From Salinilacihabitans rarus (lineage in GTDB: Archaea; Halobacteriota; Halobacteria; Halobacteriales; Natrialbaceae), in the NCBI RefSeq assembly GCF_024296665.1, contig NZ_CP100762.1, positions 3,534,001-3,598,000 on the forward strand: a DNA stretch of 64,000 nucleotides, written 5' to 3'. A model generated the notes under the pieces. The model was not told the DNA's origin and searched no databases. It saw only the letters and a list, made by a program, of their open reading frames with translations. This document shows, in pieces, positions 1 through 7,074 of the stretch (its first letter is position 1; each line of letters begins with the position of its first letter). Position numbers and translations under genes: made by a program.

Positions 1-1
1 C

Positions 2-139
2 AGTGGCGACCACATGCTGATGGCCGAGGTACGTGCCGCCGACGGCGACGAACTCGGCGAGATCATCTCGAACCGGATCCTCGAGATCGAAGGCGTCACC
101 GCCGCCCACCCCTCGTTCCTCCAGGAGCGGCTCAAGTGA
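2..139 (+). CDS. Lrp/AsnC-family regulator, C-terminal fragment
   Basis: The frame is open from the first base of the window and ends in TGA at 137-139, so only the last 45 residues are visible. They read as the end of an Lrp/AsnC RAM ligand-binding domain: a strand with the GDHMLMAEV pattern, a helix (LGEIISNRILEIEGV) and a final short strand. In this family the domain binds amino acids or similar effectors and drives oligomerisation, while the DNA-binding helix-turn-helix lies upstream, outside the window. The family call is by pattern only, and the regulated genes cannot be deduced. Confidence 0.6.
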   Translation, partial: SGDHMLMAEVRAADGDELGEIISNRILEIEGVTAAHPSFLQERLK

Positions 140-197
140 CCGGCTCGCGACCGGCGTCGGCCCCCGGAGCTTTGGTCCGCCGGCACGTAGTTCGAGT

Positions 198-689
198 ATG
201 CCGACCTACGAGCGCGTGACGACCGTCAGCGCCCCGCTCGAATCCGTCTGGGAGTTTCACTCGCGACTCTCGGGGCTGGAGGCGCTGACGCCCGCGTGGA
301 TGCGGCTGCGCGTCGAGGCGGCGGTCGGCCCCGACGGCGAGCGCGACCCCGACGTGCTCGCGGCCGGATCGGAGGTCGACCTCTCGGTCCGGCCGTTCGG
401 GATCGGCCCGCGACAGGGGTGGACCTCGGTCATCACCGAGCGCGAGCGCGCCGACGGCGCGGCGTACTTCCGCGACGAGATGGTCTACGGCCCCTTCGAT
501 CGCTGGGAGCACACCCACGCCTTCTACGCCGACGGCGACCGGACGGTCGTCCGCGACCGCGTCGAGTACGAACTGCCCCTCGGCGGCCTCGGCGAGGCGG
601 TCGGCCCGCTCGCCACGCTGGGGTTCGAGCCGATGTTTCGCCACCGCCACCGGGCCACGAGGGAGGCTCTCGAAGGCCCCGACGCCTGA
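198..689 (+). CDS. SRPBCC/START-like (polyketide cyclase fold) protein
   Basis: This 163-residue soluble protein opens with a typical SRPBCC first strand and helix (ERVTTVSAPLESVWEF) and later shows the DRWEHTH strand and a C-terminal helix rich in Arg and His (MFRHRHRATREAL). It resembles haloarchaeal cyclase/dehydrase-like proteins that bind a hydrophobic ligand in a helix-grip cavity. The ATG at 198 is preferred over longer in-frame starts, because the upstream extension is arginine/serine-rich and overlaps the preceding gene. No partner or substrate can be named. A second SRPBCC gene lies at 12276. Confidence 0.8.
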   Translation: MPTYERVTTVSAPLESVWEFHSRLSGLEALTPAWMRLRVEAAVGPDGERDPDVLAAGSEVDLSVRPFGIGPRQGWTSVITERERADGAAYFRDEMVYGPFDRWEHTHAFYADGDRTVVRDRVEYELPLGGLGEAVGPLATLGFEPMFRHRHRATREALEGPDA

Positions 690-709
690 CCGGCGGGGAC
701 CAATCGCGT

Positions 710-717
710 TTTACCCC
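710..717 (+). promoter_or_regulatory. Probable TATA box of the nosL-like gene
   Basis: The AT-rich run GTTTTACC sits 21-28 bases before the ATG at 738 in an otherwise GC-rich gap, which is the spacing expected for a leaderless haloarchaeal transcript. This is inferred from spacing and composition only. Confidence 0.45.
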
Positions 718-737
718 CCGGGCCGCTATCGTCCCCC

Positions 738-1355
738 ATGACCGGCACGGACAGGCGGCGGTTCGCGGCGGCGGTCGGCGCGACCGTCGCGGGCGCGCTC
801 GCCGGGTGTTTCGGCGGCTCCGGGGGGACGGATTCGGACGGCCTCGACGGCTCCGACGACTCCGACGCCAAGCGACTCGAATCCGTCTTCTTCGAGTACC
901 CGGGCGACGGCCCGGTCGAGGTCGGAGACAGCTACAACTGTCCGGTCTGTAGCATGACGGCGGCGGACTACCCCGACTGGAACGCGCAACTCGTCCACGG
1001 GGACGGCACCGGCGTCTTCTGTGACACCACCGGCTGCGCCTTCGCCTACTACGTCGCCCCGGCGTACTACGACGGCCCCGACGCGCCGATCGACCGCCTC
1101 TGGGTCACCGACTTCGAGACGGGCGACTTCGTCGACGGCGCCGAGGCGTCGTTCGTCCTCGTGCGCGACGGGGGCGTCCTCGACGACCCGATGCGGATCA
1201 ACCCGCGCCCGTTCGCCGACCCCGAGACCGCTCGCGAGTACGCCGAGGGCTACGAGCACGAGGACCTCGACGAGGACGACGTCGTCGACCTCACGGACGT
1301 CGACTACGAGGTGGCCGCGATCTACCGCGGCCGCCGCCTCCCGCCGCGGGGGTGA
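738..1355 (+). CDS. nosL: NosL-family copper-binding lipoprotein
   Basis: A 205-residue exported protein. The N-terminus has a twin-arginine-like start (TDRRRF), a hydrophobic stretch and a lipobox ending at Cys24 (ALAGC), so it should be a Tat-exported lipoprotein on the outer face of the membrane. The mature domain contains the NosL signature NCPVCSM at about residues 67-73, where the two Cys and the Met form the presumed copper site, followed by a conserved second Cys pair region (FCDTTGCAFAYY). NosL proteins bind Cu(I) and serve nitrous-oxide reductase maturation or general copper delivery. No nos genes are nearby, so a general copper-handling role is equally possible. Confidence 0.85.
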   Translation: MTGTDRRRFAAAVGATVAGALAGCFGGSGGTDSDGLDGSDDSDAKRLESVFFEYPGDGPVEVGDSYNCPVCSMTAADYPDWNAQLVHGDGTGVFCDTTGCAFAYYVAPAYYDGPDAPIDRLWVTDFETGDFVDGAEASFVLVRDGGVLDDPMRINPRPFADPETAREYAEGYEHEDLDEDDVVDLTDVDYEVAAIYRGRRLPPRG

Positions 1356-1371
1356 CACGTAGCGAGCGGAA

Positions 1372-1393
1372 ACCCACCCCTGAAGGGGTGGGT
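1372..1393. repeat. Left-end hairpin of the IS1341-type element
   Basis: ACCCACCCC (1372-1380) and GGGGTGGGT (1385-1393) form a perfect 9-bp stem with a TGAA loop. The same core occurs at the right end. Confidence 0.85.
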
Positions 1394-1426
1394 GTAAGTG
1401 ACAGCATGGCTCGGGCAATCCGCGCG

Positions 1427-1570
1427 CTACGACTCGTCTGGTTGTTCCACCGCTTCCAACCCTGCTTCGATAATCTCCCGATAGGCTTCTTCGAGGGTCA
1501 CGTCCTGCTGTTCGGCGTAGTCTTTCACGCGCCCGTTCAACGTGTGCGAGATGTTGATGTTCGGTCGCAT
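1427..1570 (-). CDS. Small ribbon-helix-helix-like protein within the IS element
   Basis: A 47-residue frame starts at the ATG complementary to 1568-1570 and stops at 1427-1429. It has the layout of a ribbon-helix-helix (CopG/MetJ-type) DNA-binding protein: a short strand (NINISHTL), a first helix ([11 protein letters not shown]), a turn (DVT) and a second helix ([18 protein letters not shown]). It is divergent from tnpB with only 38 bases between the two starts, so both promoters share this gap. Small divergent genes next to tnpB recur in haloarchaeal IS1341-type elements. I infer a repressor of tnpB or of its own gene, or an antitoxin-like accessory. No experimental function is known to me. 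Confidence 0.65.
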   Translation of the reverse strand: MRPNINISHTLNGRVKDYAEQQDVTLEEAYREIIEAGLEAVEQPDES

Positions 1571-1608
1571 CGCCTGTGTCCAAAAGACATTCAGACGTAA
1601 AACTACAA

Positions 1609-2918
1609 ATGTCTGTTGTCGTGAGGCGAACCAACACGTTCGCGGTGCGCCCGCTCTCCGAGCAGGACGAGCAACTGCTCCGCGACCTGTTGGACGCCTC
1701 CGCCAGCCTGTGGAACGAACTCACCTACGAACGTCGCCAGAACCTCTTCGACGGCGAGTCGGTGTGGGATACCGCCGACTACCGCAAGCAGTACGTCGGA
1801 GTCCTCGGCTCCGCCACCGCCCAACAGGTCGTCCGCAAGAACAGCGAGGCGTGGCGGTCGTTCTTCGCTGTCCGAGAGGACGGCGAGGACACCGCCCCGC
1901 CGGGCTACTGGGGCAACGAGGACGAGGGGCGGGAATTGCAGACGTACATCCGCAACGACCAGTACACCCTCGAAACCGGCGAACGGAGCCGACTCGAAAT
2001 CCCCGTCGGCCAAGACCTCAAAGACGAGTACGGCCTTGGCTACCACGACCGACTGCGTCTCAAAGTCGCTGGCGACCCGAAGTGGGAGGGCAAACAGGGC
2101 CGGTTGGAACTGTACTACGACGAGGTGGACGACACGTTCAGGGCCATTCAACCCGTCACCGTGCCTGATTCTCGACGGGATTCTCCATTAGCCGATGAAT
2201 CGGCTGCCTTGGACGTGGGCGCGAACAACCTCGTCGCCTGTACAACGACGACCGGCCAGCAGTACCTCTACGAGGGTCGCGACCTGTTCGCCCGCTTCCG
2301 CGAAACCACCGAGGAGATCGCCCGCTTGCAGTCGAAACTCCGCGAGGGCCGGTACAGCAGTCGCCGGATTCGACGGTTGTACCGCAAACGGACGCGACGG
2401 CGCGACCACGCACAGGACGCACGTCCGGGACTTGATGGAACGACTGTACGACGAGGGCGTTGCCACCGTGTATGTGAGCGACCTCGCCGATGTGCTGTCG
2501 GAACATTGGTCACCGCGAGTGAACGAGAAAACGCACCAGTTCTGGGCGTATCGCTCGTTCATCGACCGTCTCGCCACGACCGCCGAGGAGTACGGCATCA
2601 CGGTCGAAGTTGAGTCAGAAGCATACACGACGGCGGAGTGCCGTGTGTGGCGAGCGCGACGATACAGAGCGGGACGGCGACTTGTTCCGGTGTTCGTGTG
2701 GCTACGAGGGACACGCCGACCTCGATGCTTCGCGGACGTTCCTCGAACGACAGGCTGGCGAATCCGAAGTCGGGTCGATGGCACGGCCCGTGCGCCTCAA
2801 GTGGGACGACCACAACTGGTCGGAGATACCACACTCTCCCGAGAGGGCAAGTCCCAACGAGGAGCGCACAAACCAGAGTACCGGCGACGGGAAACTTGCC
2901 TCCGTGGGTACGGCATAG
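1609..2918 (+). pseudogene. tnpB: TnpB (RNA-guided nuclease of the IS605 superfamily), two frameshifts
   Basis: The frame starts at ATG 1609 and reads as TnpB with the N-terminal REC/wedge part and the RuvC-I motif (LDVGANN, Asp at residue 202). Near 2413-2417 the homologous reading (VRDLMERL) continues in the next frame, and near 2640 it changes frame again in the middle of the zinc-finger CPxC motif (CRVW instead of CPVCG). The last part ([21 protein letters not shown], shown in two frames' worth of context) keeps the second Cys pair and the RuvC-III Asp, and stops at 2916-2918. Each shift fits a 1-base gain or a 2-base loss. An intact copy would be about 430 residues. As it stands the nuclease cannot be complete, although the 3' end that would encode the guide-RNA scaffold is preserved. 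Confidence 0.85.
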
Positions 2919-2939
2919 CCAACATCCCCACCGGAGGAA

Positions 2940-2961
2940 TCCCACCCCTTTAGGGGTGGGA
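2940..2961. repeat. Right-end hairpin of the IS1341-type element
   Basis: TCCCACCCC (2940-2948) and GGGGTGGGA (2953-2961) form a 9-bp stem with a TTTA loop and match the left-end hairpin core. In TnpB elements the guide (omega) RNA scaffold normally ends at this right end and its guide reads into the flanking DNA, here towards 2968 onwards. Confidence 0.8.
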
Positions 2962-2967
2962 GGATGT

Positions 2968-2978
2968 CAATTTATCAG
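2968..2978 (+). promoter_or_regulatory. Probable TATA box next to the IS right end
   Basis: CAATTTATCAG lies 23-33 bases before the ATG at 3001, a normal position for a leaderless haloarchaeal promoter. The IS hairpin ends only 6 bases upstream, so the BRE element and everything further upstream of this promoter now consist of IS sequence. Confidence 0.5.
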
Positions 2979-3000
2979 TCGGGCCGTTGGAGCCGTCGAC

Positions 3001-3558
3001 ATGACGCACGTGGCAATCGTCGGCGGCGGCCCCGCCGGCCTGAGCGCGGCGCTGTTCGCCGCGAAGAACGGCCTCGAGGCGACCGTCTTCGACACCGACG
3101 ACACCTGGATGCACAGGGCGCACCTGTACAACTACCTCGGCATCGAGAGCGAGGACGGGACGGCGTTCGTGGCGGACGCCCGCGAGCAGGTCGAGGCGTT
3201 CGGCGCCGAGCGGCGACAGGGCGAGGCGGTGACGGACATCGAGCGGGCCAGGGACGGTTTCCTCCTCGAAACCGACGACGGCGAGTACGAGGCCGACTAC
3301 GTCGTCGTCGCGACGGGGACGGACCGGGACCTCCTCGAAGGGCTCGGCTGCGATACGACCGCGGAGGGAACGATCGCCGTCGACATCGACATGGAGACGA
3401 GCGTCGACGGCGTCTACGCCGTGGGAGCGGTCGCCCGCGCCCAGAAGTGGCAGGCGGTCATCTCCGCGGGCGACGGCGCCGCGGCCGCCCTCGACGTGCT
3501 GAGCAAGGAGAAAGGCGAGCGGTTCCACGACTTCGATACGCCCGACGCCGCGGAGTGA
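3001..3558 (+). CDS. Short FAD-dependent oxidoreductase, thioredoxin-reductase-like
   Basis: A 185-residue protein beginning with a dinucleotide-binding motif (IVGGGPAGLSAA, residues about 6-17) and ending with the FAD-contacting GVYAVGAVA motif (about 137-145) followed by a helix. It is little more than half the length of thioredoxin reductase (about 310 residues), and it lacks both the separate NADPH domain and the redox CxxC. It thus looks like a single FAD fold, a form seen in haloarchaeal proteins annotated as NAD(P)/FAD-dependent oxidoreductases. The electron donor and acceptor are unknown. It could be a flavoprotein partner of another reductase. Confidence 0.75.
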   Translation: MTHVAIVGGGPAGLSAALFAAKNGLEATVFDTDDTWMHRAHLYNYLGIESEDGTAFVADAREQVEAFGAERRQGEAVTDIERARDGFLLETDDGEYEADYVVVATGTDRDLLEGLGCDTTAEGTIAVDIDMETSVDGVYAVGAVARAQKWQAVISAGDGAAAALDVLSKEKGERFHDFDTPDAAE

Positions 3559-3608
3559 GCCGCGGGTCACGGCTGCCGGTTCCGTCACCCCTTTAGGGCG
3601 GCTGGAAC

Positions 3609-4568
3609 GTGGTGACCGACGTGCACGCGCGCTCGCGATCGGACTCGGACCTCGAAGTGACGCCCGCGGTGGCGCTCGCGTTCGCCGTCTTCGCCGCGAG
3701 CACGAGCGCCGTCCTCGTCCGCTGGAGCGAGGCGCCGAGTTCCGTCGCCGCCTTCTACCGGGTGCTGTTCACGACGGCCATCGTCGCGCCGGTCGCGTTC
3801 GTCCGCCACCCCGGCGAGTTCGCCCGCCTCGAACGCCGCGACCTCGGCGTCGCCGTCGTCGCGGGCGTCGCGCTCGCGGTCCACTTCGCCGCGTGGTTCG
3901 AGAGCCTCAACCACACGAGCGTCGCCGCGAGCGTGACCATCGTCCAGACCCAGCCCATCTTCGTCGCGCTGGGGGCGGCGCTCGTGCTCGGCGAGCGCGT
4001 GAGCCGCGAGACCGTCGTCGGACTGGTCGTCGCCATCGCGGGCGCCGCCGCGATGTCGCTCGGCGACGCCGGCGAGGCGCCGCTCTCGGACGCGACGCCG
4101 TACGGCAACTCGCTCGCGCTTTTGGGCGCGATCACCGTCGCGGGCTACGTCCTCGCGGGGCGGTCGATCCGCCAGCGGGTCTCGCTGTTCCCGTACGTGA
4201 CCGTCGTCTACTCGGCCTGTGCGCTCGCGCTGTTCGTCCTCGTCGGCGCGGGGGACCACGCCTACCTCGCCTACCCGCCGCGGGAGTGGGTGCTCTTCCT
4301 CGCGATGGCCGTCGGCCCCGGCGTCTTCGGTCACACCGTCGTCAACTGGACGCTGAAGTACCTCGAATCGGTGGTCGTGAGCGTCGCGTGGCTGGGCGAA
4401 CCCGTCGGCGCGACGCTGCTCGCGCTCGTCCTGCTGGCGGAGGTCCCGGACGCGATCACGGTCGTCGGCGGGGTCGTCGTCCTCGCGGGCATCTACGTGA
4501 CGACGGTCGAGCGCGAGCGCCGGCAGCCGGACGTCGAGGTCGAGGCGGACCCGCCGGAGGACGCCTGA
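3609..4568 (+). CDS. EamA/DMT-family transporter
   Basis: A 319-residue membrane protein with about ten hydrophobic helices arranged as two EamA repeats, preceded by a short charged N-terminus. Typical EamA features are the PSSVAAFYRVLFTT region of repeat 1 and the second-repeat segment VVNWTLKYLESVVVSVAWLGEPVGATLLA. Members of the drug/metabolite transporter superfamily usually export amino acids, nucleosides or other metabolites, and the substrate here cannot be deduced. The GTG at 3609 is the first start after the preceding gene; two further GTG codons follow (3612 and 3621). The gene converges on queC, leaving only 4 bases between the stops. Confidence 0.85.
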   Translation: MVTDVHARSRSDSDLEVTPAVALAFAVFAASTSAVLVRWSEAPSSVAAFYRVLFTTAIVAPVAFVRHPGEFARLERRDLGVAVVAGVALAVHFAAWFESLNHTSVAASVTIVQTQPIFVALGAALVLGERVSRETVVGLVVAIAGAAAMSLGDAGEAPLSDATPYGNSLALLGAITVAGYVLAGRSIRQRVSLFPYVTVVYSACALALFVLVGAGDHAYLAYPPREWVLFLAMAVGPGVFGHTVVNWTLKYLESVVVSVAWLGEPVGATLLALVLLAEVPDAITVVGGVVVLAGIYVTTVERERRQPDVEVEADPPEDA

Positions 4569-4572
4569 GCCG

Positions 4573-5304
4573 CTACTCGCGTCCCCCGTACGACGGCCGC
4601 TCGGCGTACGCGATCGGGTCCCGGACGCCGATATTCTGGAACGCCTCCAGCCGGAACGCACAGGAGTCGCAGGTGCCGCAGGCGGGTTCCTCGGCGCGGT
4701 AGCACGACCAGGTGTGCTCGAACGGCACGCCGAGGTCGACGCCGCGGGCGGCGATGTCGGTCTTCGAGGCCTCGACGAACGGCGCCTCGATCGAAATCCC
4801 GGTCTCGGGGCGCGTCCCCACCTCGACGACGCGCTCGAAGGCCTCGAAGAACGCCGGGCGGCAGTCGGGGTAGCCCGCGAAGTCCTCGCTGTGGGCGCCG
4901 ACGAAGACGGCCGAACAGCCGCTGGCCTCGGCGTAGGAGACCGCCATCGACAGCAGGTTCGCGTTCCTGAACGGGACGTACGTGTCTGGAATCCCCTCGC
5001 CGTCGGGGTCGGCGTCGGCGACCGGCGTCCCCTCGTCGGTGAGGCTGGAACCGCCGACGGCGGCGAGGTGGCCGGTCTCGATGCGGAGGAAGTCGGCGGC
5101 GTCGAGGTCGTCGGCGAGCAGGCGGGCACACTCGCGTTCGCGGTCCTCGGTGCGCTGGCCGTAGGAGGTGTGCAGGGCGTGGATCTCGTAGCCCCGCTCG
5201 CGGGCCTCGTAGGCGGTCGTCGCGCTGTCCATGCCGCCGGAGAGGAGGACGACGGCGCTGCGGTCGTCGGTCGGTACGTCGGATGCGAAGTTTGCGTCGG
5301 TCAT
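4573..5304 (-). CDS. queC: 7-cyano-7-deazaguanine (preQ0) synthase QueC
   Basis: A 243-residue PP-loop ATPase. The nucleotide-binding SGGMDS motif is at residues 22-27, and the C-terminal Cys cluster (CYRAEEPACGTCDSCAFR) binds zinc. QueC converts 7-carboxy-7-deazaguanine, ammonia and ATP into preQ0, the base inserted by archaeal TGT at position 15 of tRNA on the way to archaeosine. It is the last gene of the queD-queE-queC operon, 9 bases after the end of queE. Confidence 0.95.
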   Translation of the reverse strand: MTDANFASDVPTDDRSAVVLLSGGMDSATTAYEARERGYEIHALHTSYGQRTEDRERECARLLADDLDAADFLRIETGHLAAVGGSSLTDEGTPVADADPDGEGIPDTYVPFRNANLLSMAVSYAEASGCSAVFVGAHSEDFAGYPDCRPAFFEAFERVVEVGTRPETGISIEAPFVEASKTDIAARGVDLGVPFEHTWSCYRAEEPACGTCDSCAFRLEAFQNIGVRDPIAYAERPSYGGRE

Positions 5305-5313
5305 GATCGCTCG

Positions 5314-6099
5314 TCAGGTTTCGGGTGCGTCGTTCCAGAGGTCGACGTGCAGGCGGGGCGTGTACCGGAAGCCGTGCTCCAGGGCGAGGTCTGCGACCCG
5401 GCCGCGCGTTTCGGCCAGTCGCTCGCGGGTCGCCCCCTCGGGCATCAGGAGGACGTCCTCGTCGCGGATCGGGGCCGTGGCGGCCTCCCGGAGGCGCGCG
5501 AGCAGGTCGCGGATCTCCGGCACATCGTCGGCGTCGGTCACGACGAACTTCAGCTGGAACGGGTAGTCCTCGATTAGCGCGGCGAGGGCGTCGAGGTCGA
5601 TCCGCGCCGCCTCGTGGCGCCGCTGCCACCGCCGCGCCGCGTCCTCGTGCTCGCCGCCGGGGACGCGCTCGGGCGTCGGCGTCGAACTCGCGAGCTTCGG
5701 GCTGATCGAGGCGAGGTCGATCGGCGCCTCGCGGTGGATCGTGCCGTTGGTCTCGACGGTGACGTGGTAGCCGCGGGCGTCGAGGCGTTCGAGGAGGGCG
5801 ACGCTGGCCTCGTGGACCAGCGGCTCGCCGCCCGTGAGGACGACGTGGTCGGGGTCGCGCGAGCGGACCTCGTCGACGACGTCGTCGACGGCGAGCCACG
5901 CGTGGGTCGGTTCCCACGAGGTGTGAGCGGAGTCGCAGAACCAACACCGGAGGTTACAGCCGCTCGTGCGGACGAACGTCGAGGGGACGCCCGCGAGTTT
6001 CCCCTCGCCTTGCAGCGAGGCGAACAGTTCGTTGATCGGCAGGGCGTCGCCCTCGGGGCTATCCGTGCCCGCCACGCCGGGGGTCTCGGAGGCCGGCAT
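5314..6099 (-). CDS. queE: 7-carboxy-7-deazaguanine synthase QueE (radical SAM)
   Basis: A 261-residue radical SAM enzyme with the cluster motif CNLRCWFC (Cys48, Cys52 and Cys55, CX3CX2C) followed by the GGEP-type SAM-binding motif (LTGGEPLVHE). It rearranges 6-carboxytetrahydropterin, made by QueD, into 7-carboxy-7-deazaguanine. The gene starts one base after the queD stop codon and runs directly into queC, so the three steps from 7,8-dihydroneopterin triphosphate to preQ0 are transcribed together. The final transglycosylation and archaeosine-forming steps are not in this window. Confidence 0.95.
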   Translation of the reverse strand: MPASETPGVAGTDSPEGDALPINELFASLQGEGKLAGVPSTFVRTSGCNLRCWFCDSAHTSWEPTHAWLAVDDVVDEVRSRDPDHVVLTGGEPLVHEASVALLERLDARGYHVTVETNGTIHREAPIDLASISPKLASSTPTPERVPGGEHEDAARRWQRRHEAARIDLDALAALIEDYPFQLKFVVTDADDVPEIRDLLARLREAATAPIRDEDVLLMPEGATRERLAETRGRVADLALEHGFRYTPRLHVDLWNDAPET

Positions 6100-6100
6100 C

Positions 6101-6553
6101 TCAGAGCCGGCCGCCCCCGCAGAGTTCGCTCGTCTCGCGTACCTGCACGGCGACCGCGGCGACGTTCTCGCCGAGGGCGTCGGCGAGCTTTCGTTCGAGG
6201 ACGGCGCTCATCACCTCCGCCGTCGGCGGGGCGTCGAGGACGACCACGGCGTCGTCGTCGCCGCTGGCCTCGAAGGCGTCGATCAGCGGGTCGCCGGCCT
6301 CGAGCAGGAACCGGTGGTCCCACTCGGCGATCACGTCGGTAATATCTCCCTTGTCGACGACCCACCCCTTCTCGGAGAGGGTGCCCTCGACGGCGACGCT
6401 GATCTCGTAGTTGTGGCCGTGGGGACGGGCGCACTTGCCGTCGTGGTGTCGGATACGGTGGCCGGCGCTGATCCGGATCGGACGGTCGCGGCCGACGTGG
6501 AGGACGCGTCGGGCCCCGACGAACGCGTCGCCGCCGGTTGTTCGCTGAACCAT
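6101..6553 (-). CDS. queD: 6-carboxytetrahydropterin synthase QueD
   Basis: A 150-residue member of the PTPS/QueD fold, first gene of the preQ0 operon. Zinc-binding His residues are seen in the early SAGHRI motif and in the HGHNYEI motif, and a Cys (KCARPHGHNY) sits at the catalytic position typical of QueD. It turns dihydroneopterin triphosphate into 6-carboxytetrahydropterin. The ATG at 6551-6553 lies 18-29 bases downstream of an AT-rich element at 6571-6582, which supports this start and a leaderless message. Confidence 0.92.
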   Translation of the reverse strand: MVQRTTGGDAFVGARRVLHVGRDRPIRISAGHRIRHHDGKCARPHGHNYEISVAVEGTLSEKGWVVDKGDITDVIAEWDHRFLLEAGDPLIDAFEASGDDDAVVVLDAPPTAEVMSAVLERKLADALGENVAAVAVQVRETSELCGGGRL

Positions 6554-6570
6554 ACTCGGGTATTACTGGG

Positions 6571-6582
6571 AGAATACTTAAC
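6571..6582 (-). promoter_or_regulatory. Probable TATA box of the queDEC operon
   Basis: On the minus strand this reads CGTTAAGTATTCT-like sequence 18-29 bases before the queD ATG. It is the only AT-rich run in the gap between queD and the next gene. Confidence 0.45.
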
Positions 6583-6602
6583 GCCCCCGGCCCGCCGCGC
6601 GC

Positions 6603-6956
6603 TCAGCTCTCGAGTTTGTCCTCGAGGCGGTTTTTCGCCTCGGTGCGCGGCTTGCGGGAGAACTCGGGCGTCTCCGCGGAGAAGTCGACCTCGATCTCGT
6701 CGACCGTTCGCCGGTAGATGTTGGTGCGGCGTCCTTCCTCCGAGAGCCGTCGCCCCTCACACTCGAGCAGGCCGGCGTCGACGAGTTCCTCGATCCGCCG
6801 ATAGCAGGTCGCGATCGGGATCTCGATGTCCTCGCTCAACGCCTGCGCGGACTTCGGCGTTCCGGCGGCACAGAGGATCTCGGCGCTGTACTTGCTCCCG
6901 AGCGCCGAGAGGACCGCACTCGAATCGGGTTCGTGCTTCCAACCACCACGTGACAT
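6603..6956 (-). CDS. ArsR-like winged-helix transcriptional regulator
   Basis: A 117-residue protein with a winged helix at about residues 15-80: LSALGSKYSAEILCAA, a second helix (SAQALSEDI), a recognition helix (PIATCYRRIEELVDAGLL) and a wing ending in IYRRTVDEIEVDF. The basic C-terminus (KPRTEAKNRLEDKL) may form a coiled tail. Such small regulators are common in haloarchaea and usually act near their own gene. It lies 50 bases upstream of queD on the same strand, so it could lead or influence the queDEC operon, but the TATA-like element between them suggests a separate transcript. The ATG at 6956 is preferred over the upstream in-frame ATG at 6980, which would start within the AT-rich promoter region. 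Confidence 0.75.
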   Translation of the reverse strand: MSRGGWKHEPDSSAVLSALGSKYSAEILCAAGTPKSAQALSEDIEIPIATCYRRIEELVDAGLLECEGRRLSEEGRRTNIYRRTVDEIEVDFSAETPEFSRKPRTEAKNRLEDKLES

Positions 6957-7074
6957 CGATACGGTGTTTCCAATTATCAAAATTGAATCTTCCGGTTACC
7001 CCGAGTGTCAGCCTGCACGACCTGTCGGGCAGCGACGACGAGACGCATTTGGGGCGTCGGTCCGAACGGGGGGT

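Larger units (their letters stand above)
1372..2961 (+). mobile_element. Decayed IS1341-type (IS200/IS605 superfamily, tnpB-only) element
   Basis: The two ends carry near-identical hairpins built on CCCACCCC/GGGGTGGG (1372-1393 and 2940-2961), as expected for the subterminal palindromes of IS200/IS605-type elements. Between them lie a tnpB reading frame and a short divergent gene, with no tnpA Y1 transposase. The element therefore could move only with a transposase supplied in trans. TnpB is broken by two frameshifts. The exact outer boundaries are not defined, because these elements make no target duplication and may extend some bases beyond the hairpins. Confidence 0.85.

Noticed and set aside
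1352-1600. Plus-strand frame with Trp/Phe-rich translation at the left end of the IS
   Set aside because: It is the complement of the small ribbon-helix-helix-like gene at 1427-1570, which has the better protein pattern and codon use, so this frame is a shadow.
1358-2966. CRISPR-like or guide-array structure around the hairpins
   Set aside because: The two hairpins are single terminal palindromes of an IS element. There are no spaced direct repeats.
3585-5947. Long Arg/Pro-rich frames opposite the EamA and que genes
   Set aside because: Long open frames are common on all strands in GC-rich DNA. These show no motifs and have the composition of shadow frames, whereas the que genes carry full family motifs.
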